Origin: Prevotella sp902465605
GTDB taxonomy: Bacteria > Bacteroidota > Bacteroidia > Bacteroidales > Bacteroidaceae
Assembly: GCA_902465605.1 (NCBI GenBank)
Contig: CABQNT010000003.1
Span: 1 to 64,000 of the forward strand
Direction of reading: 5' to 3'
DNA: 64,000 nucleotides
Part shown: positions 42,501 to 50,472 of the stretch, in pieces
Layout: each line of letters starts with the position of its first letter
How positions within the stretch are numbered: the first letter of the stretch is position 1
Made by a program: the position numbers and the translations under genes
Notes under the pieces: generated by a model
Told to the model about the DNA's origin: nothing
Seen by the model: the letters and a program-made list of their open reading frames with translations, nothing else
The model's database searches: none

Positions 42501-43829
42501 CACGTTGTAAGCATCGCCCCAGTTTATATTTACCTTCAGGTCGCCTCGGTTTTCTATCCACCATCGCCAGGTAGGCAACACGCTCTGCATGCCCGAGTGA
42601 TACCAGTCTTGCGTGGCTTTCTTCTCTCCTTTGACGAAGCGATACTTGCCTATGCCCACACTCATATCCGACATGAAAGGCATCTGCTGGATAGCAGAAC
42701 GCTCTACAACGCATCCTGACAGTCCTGGCCATGAGGCATATCCACCGTTGTCAGTCATCTTTGAAGGGTCGCCCTGACGGTTTACCCACGTGGCCTCCTC
42801 ATTCATGAAGGTGAGTAGCATAGCCTTATAAGCCTTTTCCCCTTGGTTGTCGGCTTTATCCAGCAAATCCTTGACATTGTCTTTCCAGATCCGCTCCTCA
42901 GGGCAGAATAGATCAACCGAACCCGAATGGCCGTTGACATCAAAAACGGTGCGCAAGTCACGGCCAAAGCCACACAAACCGGCGTTAACACACTGAATGC
43001 CACTGTAAATTTTTCCGAAGATGTCCTCGGGTTTGCAACCTATTCGGTCGGCATAACTGCGGTAGTCGCCCACTGATCCATATTCCAAAAATTGTGATGT
43101 GTTTTTGTGACTGGCCAATATTCCTACGTTCGGTTCGTGTGCGGCATTATACCATTGAATTTCCATCTGCGTATCACCAGCCTCGTCGGCAATACGGTTG
43201 AACTCTTTGATGAATCCAGCCCAATCTGTTGGAAAGAGCACGGGTGTTTCCTGGTTGATGAACCAACCGTCGAAACCAAAATACTTAGCTATCTCGTAGA
43301 GTTTGATGGCATAGATGAACTTACCGTTCTCCTGTTTCAGAATCTCGTGTACCCATTCGGCCTTACCACCATAGGTAGTTGGTGGAAAGAATATTTGCCC
43401 CAACACCTTCACACCGCTAGCATGTGCTGCATCTATTGAACCAGCGGGAGGCGGGATGATAATACCTTCGGATGCCGATCCTGCCCAATACACCAACTTG
43501 TCCATGTACTGCCAGTAGGTAGGTTGGTAGCCCACAAAATTGTTGGCACCCTGAGAGGGACTAAGACTACAGGTTGGGAAGAGAATGGAGGCGTTGCATA
43601 CTTGTCCTTCGTAATATTGATTACGATTGGCCTTCATTGTTGTAGGTTCTTTAAATCGGGGTGCCAATGGCACTCTGCTTCGATTGAACTTGGCATTAGG
43701 GTCGGTTTCCGGCGACCAATTCTTAATGTCTTCTGGATGCCAGCATCCGCCATAGGGTTGCTGAGCATGAATGGCTGCCGTGGTGAACAATGACAGGAAA
43801 GCCATTCCTAAGAGTTTTTTTAGAATCAT
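39567..43829 (-). CDS. GH85 endo-beta-N-acetylglucosaminidase, paralog 1
   Basis: 1420 aa. Signal peptide (cut near IHA-QQP). Residues of about 25-420 form the GH85 barrel: WAGSASEGIIIPPP, then FGFDGWFINQE, where Asn192 and Glu194 are the assisting and acid/base residues (the N-x-E pair of Endo-D). Beta-sandwich and Ig-like domains follow (VPSKSYVKVDEEVTL), then a discoidin-type domain at about 760-890 and two more beta domains. The tail GIYNLNGMRLNAPVRG looks like a type IX secretion or sorting tail. It cuts between the two GlcNAc of N-glycan cores. The gene has its own candidate ECF promoter (43918-43949) and a paralog next door. Confidence 0.93.
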   Translation of the reverse strand: MILKKLLGMAFLSLFTTAAIHAQQPYGGCWHPEDIKNWSPETDPNAKFNRSRVPLAPRFKEPTTMKANRNQYYEGQVCNASILFPTCSLSPSQGANNFVGYQPTYWQYMDKLVYWAGSASEGIIIPPPAGSIDAAHASGVKVLGQIFFPPTTYGGKAEWVHEILKQENGKFIYAIKLYEIAKYFGFDGWFINQETPVLFPTDWAGFIKEFNRIADEAGDTQMEIQWYNAAHEPNVGILASHKNTSQFLEYGSVGDYRSYADRIGCKPEDIFGKIYSGIQCVNAGLCGFGRDLRTVFDVNGHSGSVDLFCPEERIWKDNVKDLLDKADNQGEKAYKAMLLTFMNEEATWVNRQGDPSKMTDNGGYASWPGLSGCVVERSAIQQMPFMSDMSVGIGKYRFVKGEKKATQDWYHSGMQSVLPTWRWWIENRGDLKVNINWGDAYNVSNSFTVSGKLSAGDHLMRLYKTQIDVTAGGKFKLVYKCSDDNTLEVKLGTESKIDGKMVTLTNPTKKNENGWTVAEYDLTPVMGQTIYMIALNLKAASEQPRYVLTLGEMAMLPANYAPKQLTITNLVNETKFEQFKGDLRLTWDWDNNADLDHFDVYLQSESGEKKLVGQTRGEGFYIPTFDRNGKDKKVTVSVVPIMKDGTEQTPSTLDVAYPAAQLSQVTIVPSKSYVKVDEEVTLKAKGTGKPSGWHWTLPETVQLKEGSKLTDNTITVIAKAVGKQSVKIEATNEAGTSTSELCVFDVLEPNDLNTVKNVALNKTVVSYSSATGDAESPKNIIDGETNPRNIHNKWCSINNTQECVIDLQSDYRVYGFKIYDCKSGPENNQNFDKYRIYLSEDGINWKLLVDEQGREYDNIKEDYIMPTTARYVKLNPYSDNGMTIRIWEFEVYGVSNSNLKLTAEDTMTMNVSTSRSIVVDYDMNGDQREEPFECEVEATGTDLTVGDIVENRDAHQFTIPVTAGKNMGVATLKVMVHNGKSYKEKSIKITIDDPSANNAFAGLKADLLQYTNGYVYGSPVKKYVTTALTDGNTQKEACAMVEDPCRNERDFWAVFTNDKPWSISKIRIHIPDNNKGKDDNEQDGLVNKTIEIKVSDDGNRGWTTIHTFENIGETSVLECMLPEYVSAKQIAIVCTLNPLFYPSLAEVEMFEQNKSAVATCIPVEVKEGWNQDVIVEALPADKHVTAAVDANGWTFYTKSVERDEGGHLVGTDRMITTKSGNVFKLSPFDQKNALVIDKPYSTYKVTFAQPEEAEHIYVLYTSTGGGNNDIMITPIYEDDSKGQAWNMNAVDWYGYDNDLTAVAGLGRIMSINQDFGEAEVDEFDFRNDFRIFEYDYDGIEKGKKVKGLSFTSYSYGQMATILAVSKFGLPTVTGVQNVQTTKNRHIIGIYNLNGMRLNAPVRGLNILRFSDGTTKKVVIK

Positions 43830-43917
43830 AAATGTTTGTTAGTTAATAGTTTTAATAGTATCAATTGTATTTGTATGTGTGTCTCTTCCTTCGTGTATGC
43901 TTATCATACCGTTCTTA

Positions 43918-43949
43918 TATATAACAAATACCCTCACGAAAACACTTAA
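43918..43949 (-). promoter_or_regulatory. Candidate ECF-sigma promoter, GH85 paralog 1
   Basis: Minus strand TTAAG(TGTTTT), 17 nt from TTAAG to TTGTTATATA. Same boxes and spacing as at 48476, 53997 and 55357. About 80 nt before the ATG. Confidence 0.72.
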
Positions 43950-44014
43950 GACTTTTTATGCAGGATTCGATACTTCACGATTCTCTCCGTCAGTGGGAGC
44001 GGAGAAAACGAAAA

Positions 44015-44047
44015 AGGTGTGTTCTCTTGATTAAAGGGAACACACCT
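44015..44047 (-). terminator. Terminator of GH85 paralog 2
   Basis: 10-bp stem AGGTGTGTTC/GAACACACCT followed on the minus strand by TTTTT. It separates the two GH85 genes, supporting separate transcripts. Confidence 0.82.
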
Positions 44048-44091
44048 GATAGTAAGAGCATAGCCACGGTTTGAGGCTACGTTGCTAATTG

Positions 44092-47000
44092 TTATTGAAC
44101 CAATACCTTTTTAGTAGAACCATCAGAGAACTTGATGATATTCAAGCCCTTAACTGGAGCGTTGAGTCGAATTCCGTTGAGGTTATAAATTCCAACAACT
44201 TTTATTTCAGTTTTTCCGTTCGGTATGGTCCTGATAGCAGTAGATACCTGCTTACCTTTCCTACTGACAGCCAAAATGGTAGGAATGCATTCGTTCCAAG
44301 ATGAGTTATATACAGCGATGTTTTTTACTTTCTTGGTCTTGTCGGTCTCTATGGTGTAATCGTACAAGCGGAATTGGTAGCGTTCATCGATTTGGTTCTC
44401 CACAAAATCATCGGCATCTCCCCGTTTGATACGTCCAAGCCCCCTGACAGCTGCATCGCTGCTATAGTAGCTCTCAAACCAGTCTTCCGGTTGGACAGAT
44501 ATCATTTTGTAAGTGTCATCTTCGTAAACTGCCTCAATGCTGATATTTCCGTCACCATTTGCACATATCAAGAGTACATAGAGTTCTTCACATTCTACAG
44601 GAGTGGTGAAATTCAATGTTTGCCATCCTCTTCCAGCTTTCATCCTGTAAGCATTGTTCTTGGTATAGTCAGCCAGTTGGTATGTAACGCCAGACTTACT
44701 GACCACCTTGCGGCTCTCATCAGAGAGGGCTCCCTTTTCTTGTACATTCTTGGTATATAGGCACCAACCTTGAGTGTCGAGTGCAGCTGTTGTATGAGCG
44801 GTAGCGTCTTTTTCTTCCACAATCACATCAGCATTCCAATTACTAATTTCAACAGGAGAAATCACAGGTATAGCATCAGCCAGTTGTTCATAAGCTTCTA
44901 CTTCTGAGAGCAACGGATAATGTAATGCGTTCATGTTACAAATAACGGCCAGGTATTTCACATTCATAAACTCTGGCAGAATGCATTCCAGCTTGATGGT
45001 TCCATCGGTGTTGATAGGCAGCTTGTCAATATTGTCAAAAGTCTTCACAGTGGTTAACCTAGTGAGGTCGTTTCCCATGGCAATCTTCACTTCTTTGTTG
45101 GCAGGACCAACATCGCCATTGTCGTCAGCTTCGTTGTTGTCATAAGGAATCGTCACAACTACTTTAGACAAATTCCAAGTCTGGCCTGAAGGGGCTGTGA
45201 AAATAGCCCACACATCGTCCTTATGCTTGGATACATGGTCAACGTCTTCACATGCGTTCTCTCTCATTTCACCGTCAGTCAGTGTACTTAATTCCTGTTC
45301 TGTGTATTCAGCCTCGAAAGAGTAGTCTGCATCGTACAGTCGCAAGGTTGCCTTGGTGCCTTTAAGCACGTTCGGTTGTGTTGCGTCGTCGATGGTTACC
45401 TGAACCATGCGTTCGATATAGGCTCCACCATTGTCAATTGTGATTTTCAAGGATGTTGTACCAATTATTTTGCTGGCGGTTATTGGAATGGTAAACGAGC
45501 CTTCTTTAGTGTCTTCTGTAATTTCGCCTATCGAAACATTGTCGTTACTTGCGTCGACCTTGCAGACAAAGTCGTCTTCGCGAGTGTCGCCATTGAGGTT
45601 GTAGTTTACGACGATGTTTTGTGTCGAACCAGCATTGATGGTGTATTGTTTGTCAACATGCATGGTCATCTTGTTGTCCGATAGCCCAAACACTTCAAAC
45701 TCCCAGATACGTAGAGTCCCATTAACATGAGGTATCAGCTTGACATAGCGAGCACGTACAGGTGCTATGTAGTTTTCCTTAATGGTGATACCTTCGGTTC
45801 CCCTCTCATTGACAACCGTTGTCCAGTTCTTCATATCGGAGCTTACCTGGATTTGGTACTGGTCAATTTGGTCAACGCCAGACTCTGGTCCAGCATTACC
45901 GTCATAAATTTTAAACCCATAAATGCGGTATGGCCCTTGCAGGTCAAAGATGGCCCAGTTGTCAGAACTGATGTTGCACCACTTATCGCTTGTATTGTAA
46001 GGATTGGTTATGCCATCGATGATTTTGCTTGGTATTTCTGAACCGTTTGTCGAACCACTGTAGTCAACCACCGTCTTATGCTTGATGACATTAGTTATCA
46101 TTTGTAAATCGTCTTCGTTTTCAAAGACATCAAGAGCGTCCTTTTTTGTTTCTGAGGTTCCTACGACATTGGTTGCTTTCACTGTGACGGTTTTCCTACC
46201 TGCTGTCTTAGCAACCACTTCAATAGTCTGTTTATTTAGACTCGATCCTTCTGCCAAGATAAGTCCTTGTGGTAGAACCCACTCGAAAGAGGTAGGACTC
46301 CCAGTTGCTTGGGCTGTCATGGTAACCTTGTCGCCTACTTTGACATAGCTCTTTGATAAAGAGAAAGTGACAACAGGGGCTTTCGGGGCAGGATAGTCAA
46401 CGGACAGTTTTTCTGCAGACCGTTCTACCATATCTTTCATTATCGGTACCAGTTCTACACCTATTTTTGTATCAATTCCTGCACGCTTGAAGGTTGGAAC
46501 ATAAAACCCTTCGCCTCGTGTCTGTCCTACCAGTGTACGCGTTCCATCCAGGGTAACCGTATAAATGTCAAAGTGGTCGAAGTGATTATTGTAAGTGTAA
46601 TCCCATGTCAAGCGAAGGTCTCCTTCTTCATCACCCAAGGTGCTTGTTGTCCTGAAGTTAGTCACTTTTACGATTTCGGGAGCATAATCTTTCGGCAACA
46701 CGGCCAGCGAACCTAGGTTTACCGAAAAATTGTTGATGCTGGCATCAGTTTTGAGGTTGAGTGCAATCATGTAAATGGTCTTGCCGTTGAGTGAATTCAA
46801 GTCATAGTCGGCAATGATCCAGCCGTTCTTCTCTGTCAGTTTGGGGTCTGTCAAGGTTTCGTCAGGTGTAATCGAACTCTTCGTTGACAATTTGGCCTCT
46901 ATTTTCACGTTATTCGGATTTTTGTAAACCAAGCGGAACACGCCACCATTCTCCACCTTAATTTGTGTTTTGTACAACCGCATTAAGTGATCACCTTCTG

Positions 47001-48369
47001 GCAAGGTACCTGCAATTTTGAAGCTAGAACCTAAGTTCCAAGCGTCGTCCCAGTCGATGCTGACCTTCAAGTCGCCTTTGTTCTCTATCCACCAGCGCCA
47101 GGTAGGCAAAATGCTTTGCACACTGCTGTTATACCAGTCCTGTGTGCCTTTCTTGACTCCTTCTACGAAACGATGTTTACCATTTCCCACACACATGGAA
47201 CTGACAAAAGGCATGCTGCTAATCACCGTACGTTCCAAGATACAGCCAGAGATGCCAGGCCAAGAGTCATACGATCCCTCGTCAACGGCTTGTGAAGGAT
47301 CACCTAGTTTGTTGACCCACATCTGCTCTTCCGAATTGAATACCTTTTGCATCGCTTCGTATGCAGTAGGACCTTGATTCTTGGAATTGTCGTTCAGATA
47401 TTCTTTTACATGGTCTTTCCAGGCACGCTCCTCAGGGCAGAAAAGGTCGACAGAGCCTACGTGACCAGTGGTTGGGAAAGCGGTACGCAGCTGAGATCCA
47501 TAGCCAGTCAATCCGCTGTATACACACTGTATGCCCGAATAAATCTTACTGAAAGTCTCACCCTCTGAAATGCCTAGCTCTGAAGCATACTTGCGTTTGT
47601 CACCCACGTTACCGTACTCTAGAAACTGAGAGGTGTTTTTGTGTGTTTTCAAGATTTGTGTGTTTGGATAACCCGAGGCATTATACCATTGTATTTCCAT
47701 CTGGGTGTCGCCTGCCGCATCAGCTATTTGGTTAAATTCTTTAATGAATCCTTCCCATTCGCTGTTTGAGCCTCCACCCGTTTCCTCGTTGATGAACCAG
47801 CCATCGAACCCGAAATACTTGGCTATTTCATATAGCTTCCGCGCATAGATGTAGCTGCCATTCTCTTGTGTTAATAATTCACGAACCCATGCTTGTTTCC
47901 CACCATAATAACTGGGTGGAAAAAATATTTGTCCCAAAGCTTTCACACCGCTTTGATGAGCAGCGTCAATGGACCCTGCGGGAGGCGGAATGATGATTCC
48001 TTCAGATGCCGATCCTGCCCAATATATCAATTTGTCCATATACTGCCAATAGGTTGGCTGGTACCCTAGAAAATTGTTAGCACCCTGTGATGGACACATG
48101 CTACAGATTGGGAACAGAATGGTGGCGTCGCACACCTGCCCTTCATAATACTGGTTCTTGTTGGCCTTCATCAATTCGGGTTCTATCACTCGCTTGGCCA
48201 ATGGTACCTTGGAACGATTGAACTTTGCGTTCGGATCGCTTTCCGGTGTCCATGTACGAACATAATCGGGATGCCAGCATCCTCCATACGGCTGTTGTGC
48301 TTTGGTGATTACCATGCACAATAAAGTCAGAAATGATACACTTAAAAGTCGTTGTAGTTTCATAAGCAT
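44092..48369 (-). CDS. GH85 endo-beta-N-acetylglucosaminidase, paralog 2
   Basis: 1425 aa with the same order of domains as paralog 1: signal peptide (cut near TKA-QQP), GH85 barrel with FGFDGWFINEE (Asn194, Glu196), Ig-like and discoidin-type domains, and the tail GIYNLNGIRLNAPVKG. The barrel regions are close, while the middle and C-terminal beta domains differ much more, so the two enzymes may prefer different glycoproteins. The loop right after the catalytic Glu differs (TGGGSNSEW here, TPVLFPTDW in paralog 1), which could shift glycan choice. It has its own candidate ECF promoter and terminator. It lies just after susD. Confidence 0.93.
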   Translation of the reverse strand: MLMKLQRLLSVSFLTLLCMVITKAQQPYGGCWHPDYVRTWTPESDPNAKFNRSKVPLAKRVIEPELMKANKNQYYEGQVCDATILFPICSMCPSQGANNFLGYQPTYWQYMDKLIYWAGSASEGIIIPPPAGSIDAAHQSGVKALGQIFFPPSYYGGKQAWVRELLTQENGSYIYARKLYEIAKYFGFDGWFINEETGGGSNSEWEGFIKEFNQIADAAGDTQMEIQWYNASGYPNTQILKTHKNTSQFLEYGNVGDKRKYASELGISEGETFSKIYSGIQCVYSGLTGYGSQLRTAFPTTGHVGSVDLFCPEERAWKDHVKEYLNDNSKNQGPTAYEAMQKVFNSEEQMWVNKLGDPSQAVDEGSYDSWPGISGCILERTVISSMPFVSSMCVGNGKHRFVEGVKKGTQDWYNSSVQSILPTWRWWIENKGDLKVSIDWDDAWNLGSSFKIAGTLPEGDHLMRLYKTQIKVENGGVFRLVYKNPNNVKIEAKLSTKSSITPDETLTDPKLTEKNGWIIADYDLNSLNGKTIYMIALNLKTDASINNFSVNLGSLAVLPKDYAPEIVKVTNFRTTSTLGDEEGDLRLTWDYTYNNHFDHFDIYTVTLDGTRTLVGQTRGEGFYVPTFKRAGIDTKIGVELVPIMKDMVERSAEKLSVDYPAPKAPVVTFSLSKSYVKVGDKVTMTAQATGSPTSFEWVLPQGLILAEGSSLNKQTIEVVAKTAGRKTVTVKATNVVGTSETKKDALDVFENEDDLQMITNVIKHKTVVDYSGSTNGSEIPSKIIDGITNPYNTSDKWCNISSDNWAIFDLQGPYRIYGFKIYDGNAGPESGVDQIDQYQIQVSSDMKNWTTVVNERGTEGITIKENYIAPVRARYVKLIPHVNGTLRIWEFEVFGLSDNKMTMHVDKQYTINAGSTQNIVVNYNLNGDTREDDFVCKVDASNDNVSIGEITEDTKEGSFTIPITASKIIGTTSLKITIDNGGAYIERMVQVTIDDATQPNVLKGTKATLRLYDADYSFEAEYTEQELSTLTDGEMRENACEDVDHVSKHKDDVWAIFTAPSGQTWNLSKVVVTIPYDNNEADDNGDVGPANKEVKIAMGNDLTRLTTVKTFDNIDKLPINTDGTIKLECILPEFMNVKYLAVICNMNALHYPLLSEVEAYEQLADAIPVISPVEISNWNADVIVEEKDATAHTTAALDTQGWCLYTKNVQEKGALSDESRKVVSKSGVTYQLADYTKNNAYRMKAGRGWQTLNFTTPVECEELYVLLICANGDGNISIEAVYEDDTYKMISVQPEDWFESYYSSDAAVRGLGRIKRGDADDFVENQIDERYQFRLYDYTIETDKTKKVKNIAVYNSSWNECIPTILAVSRKGKQVSTAIRTIPNGKTEIKVVGIYNLNGIRLNAPVKGLNIIKFSDGSTKKVLVQ

Positions 48370-48475
48370 TGTTTTTAGTTAAAAGTGATATTATATAAAG
48401 GTTATATGATATTTTTGTTTGTTTTTCCTCGAAGTACTCATGTGGTCAATGCCTGTCTTCCATAGTAGGATTAAT

Positions 48476-48507
48476 TATATAACAATCTTGTTGGGAAAAA
48501 TACTTAA
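48476..48507 (-). promoter_or_regulatory. Candidate ECF-sigma promoter, GH85 paralog 2
   Basis: Minus strand TTAAGTATTTTT ... TTGTTATATA with 17 nt between TTAAG and TTGTTATATA. About 100 nt before the ATG and downstream of the susD terminator. Confidence 0.75.
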
Positions 48508-48521
48508 GCAATAGTACGAAT

Positions 48522-48560
48522 GCTCACGTTGATCTTCTACAAAGTAAGGTCAACGTGAGC
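48522..48560 (-). terminator. Hairpin after susD
   Basis: 11-bp stem GCTCACGTTGA/TCAACGTGAGC just downstream of the SusD-like gene; no strong T-run follows. Confidence 0.65.
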
Positions 48561-48573
48561 GTCGTTGCCGAGA

Positions 48574-50472
48574 TTATTGTCGTACTGGTTGTGGTGTACC
48601 CGTGCGGAAATTGTTTGGTTTCATGCGCTTTCCGCTGTTGTCGTTAGTGTCTTGTACGTCCCACCACAGACGTTTGCCTTGCGAATTAGCTCTCTTCAGG
48701 TCTTCATGTGAGGCGAAATATTTGTTTGAGCCTTCGCTGTTGGGGTAGAAGATGCGCTTGATATTCTTGCCCTCTGGTACGTCACCTCCAGACATGTTAC
48801 TGAGTTGGTTGGCCAGAACTGGATAGTCGGTGCGTCTGAATTCCGCCCAGCCCTCATTACCATTGGGGAACACAGCCATCCACTTTTGGGTGATGATGGC
48901 TTCGAGAATGCGTTCTTTGTCACCGCTGGCGAACACACCTTCCTTCCAAACTTTGAGTCCGTCAATATATGAACTCGCTTGCGCCTTATCAATTTGGTAA
49001 TAATCCATGGAAGCTTTCACGCCTGCCCTGAAATAGTTTTCTGTACTTAGGGTCAGGTCTTTGCCAGTCCACCCTCTCAGTGCAGCTTCGGCTTTGAGAA
49101 ATAATGATTCTGAATAGCCCAGCCAGACGGTTGGACGCGCATCGTTGAACCAATATTTAGGGTCGAGTTTTTTTGATAGCGGCTTAGGTTGGCAGCGAAC
49201 TAAGCTGTAGGTAAGGGTCGACATGGATATCTCAGGAGCTTGAGTACCTCGTTTGCAGCCTTTGAAATCCTCGCGAACACTTTCGGTGGCACTGGCAATC
49301 ATGTTTTGTGACATATTGCCCCTGAACCAGCTAACCAGACAGCGAGGGTCGATAGTCTTTTCTTCAAATTCTCTCCTGCTTTTCCTGATGATGTAGGTTT
49401 CTCCGCCTGTACTTAAGTTGCGGTAATATTGTTCCAAATCCCAAGACATCACACTTTCGCCATTGTATCTGATGCTGCACATGGTCAGTCCGTTTTCTGA
49501 TCCGCCTTCATCCATGCCACCCATGTCGACTGGAGCGTACTTTGGGACGGTTTGCATGTTGTCGGCATTGCTCTCCATCAATCCATACTGATTGTTTAGC
49601 GCAGCCTCTCCTTCTTTCTTGGCACGTACGGGGTCTACATTAGAGATGCGCAATGCCATGCGCAAGCGCAAGGTGTTGGCAAAACGCAACCACTTGTGTA
49701 GATCGCCAAAATAGCAGATGTCCTCTTTGCCTACATTGTACTGTGAAGCGTCGTCGGGCTGTATGCTGTCAACAGCCTGCTCGAGCATGCGAAACATACA
49801 GTCGTATACCTCGGCCTGTGTGTTGTATGTTACGTTGTTGGTCTCAGGAATGCGTGCCTGAACGTAAACCTTGAAGGGCATGGCGCCATAGGTATCCGTG
49901 TTGGCCAATGCCAGAAACGCATAGTAGATACGGGTGACGTAGAACATGTTCTTATAGCGTTGCGGCGTAGTGTTGAACTTAAAAGCTCTGAGCAACGTGC
50001 GATACTCTGAACTTCGGTCGTCGTAGAAATGCGCCCACCGTCTGCCACTCCAGCCATCAGCATAACCATAGTCTGGCGATTTCTTCGCATGCTTGGGCTG
50101 GTTGTTGGCAACATAGCCAGCATAGATGTCGTGGCTGAGGTTGGTGGTTATCTGGTAATCGTTGTAATATCCTTCATACAAGAAGTTACGGAAAGTGGAT
50201 GCTGCACCAGCCAAGTCGGTCTTGCAGGTCAGAGAATCGTCCGCACTTAGTTTGTACGTGAGGTCCAGGTCAGCATATCTGGTATTGTTGTTGCTCTTGG
50301 TGGTGTCTTCAATCTCTGTTCCAGCCCCTGATGTCTTATCTTCTATCTCATAAGGATTATGTCCCATGTCTTCCAAGTCATAGCATGAGGTAATCGCACA
50401 CATGACGAATACGAGTAACAGAAAATGTATGTAAGAAAACTTGTTGTTCATTTTGTTTATTACTTTAATCAT
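48574..50472 (-). CDS. SusD/RagB-like nutrient-binding lipoprotein
   Basis: 632 aa. The signal peptide ends in ITSC, giving a lipid-anchored surface protein. The mature part (YADLDLTYKLSADDS, RYKNMFYVTRIYYAFLALANTDTYGAMPF, the DICYFGDLHKWLRFANTLRLRMALRI TPR-like helices, and a WLGYSESLFLKAEAALRGW segment) is the SusD-like fold, of the SusD-like_2 group. It forms the lid of the SusC channel and binds glycans. Its ATG overlaps the susC stop by 1 nt (TAATG), so the pair is translationally coupled. A start at the Met eight codons in is possible. Confidence 0.93.
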   Translation of the reverse strand: MIKVINKMNNKFSYIHFLLLVFVMCAITSCYDLEDMGHNPYEIEDKTSGAGTEIEDTTKSNNNTRYADLDLTYKLSADDSLTCKTDLAGAASTFRNFLYEGYYNDYQITTNLSHDIYAGYVANNQPKHAKKSPDYGYADGWSGRRWAHFYDDRSSEYRTLLRAFKFNTTPQRYKNMFYVTRIYYAFLALANTDTYGAMPFKVYVQARIPETNNVTYNTQAEVYDCMFRMLEQAVDSIQPDDASQYNVGKEDICYFGDLHKWLRFANTLRLRMALRISNVDPVRAKKEGEAALNNQYGLMESNADNMQTVPKYAPVDMGGMDEGGSENGLTMCSIRYNGESVMSWDLEQYYRNLSTGGETYIIRKSRREFEEKTIDPRCLVSWFRGNMSQNMIASATESVREDFKGCKRGTQAPEISMSTLTYSLVRCQPKPLSKKLDPKYWFNDARPTVWLGYSESLFLKAEAALRGWTGKDLTLSTENYFRAGVKASMDYYQIDKAQASSYIDGLKVWKEGVFASGDKERILEAIITQKWMAVFPNGNEGWAEFRRTDYPVLANQLSNMSGGDVPEGKNIKRIFYPNSEGSNKYFASHEDLKRANSQGKRLWWDVQDTNDNSGKRMKPNNFRTGTPQPVRQ

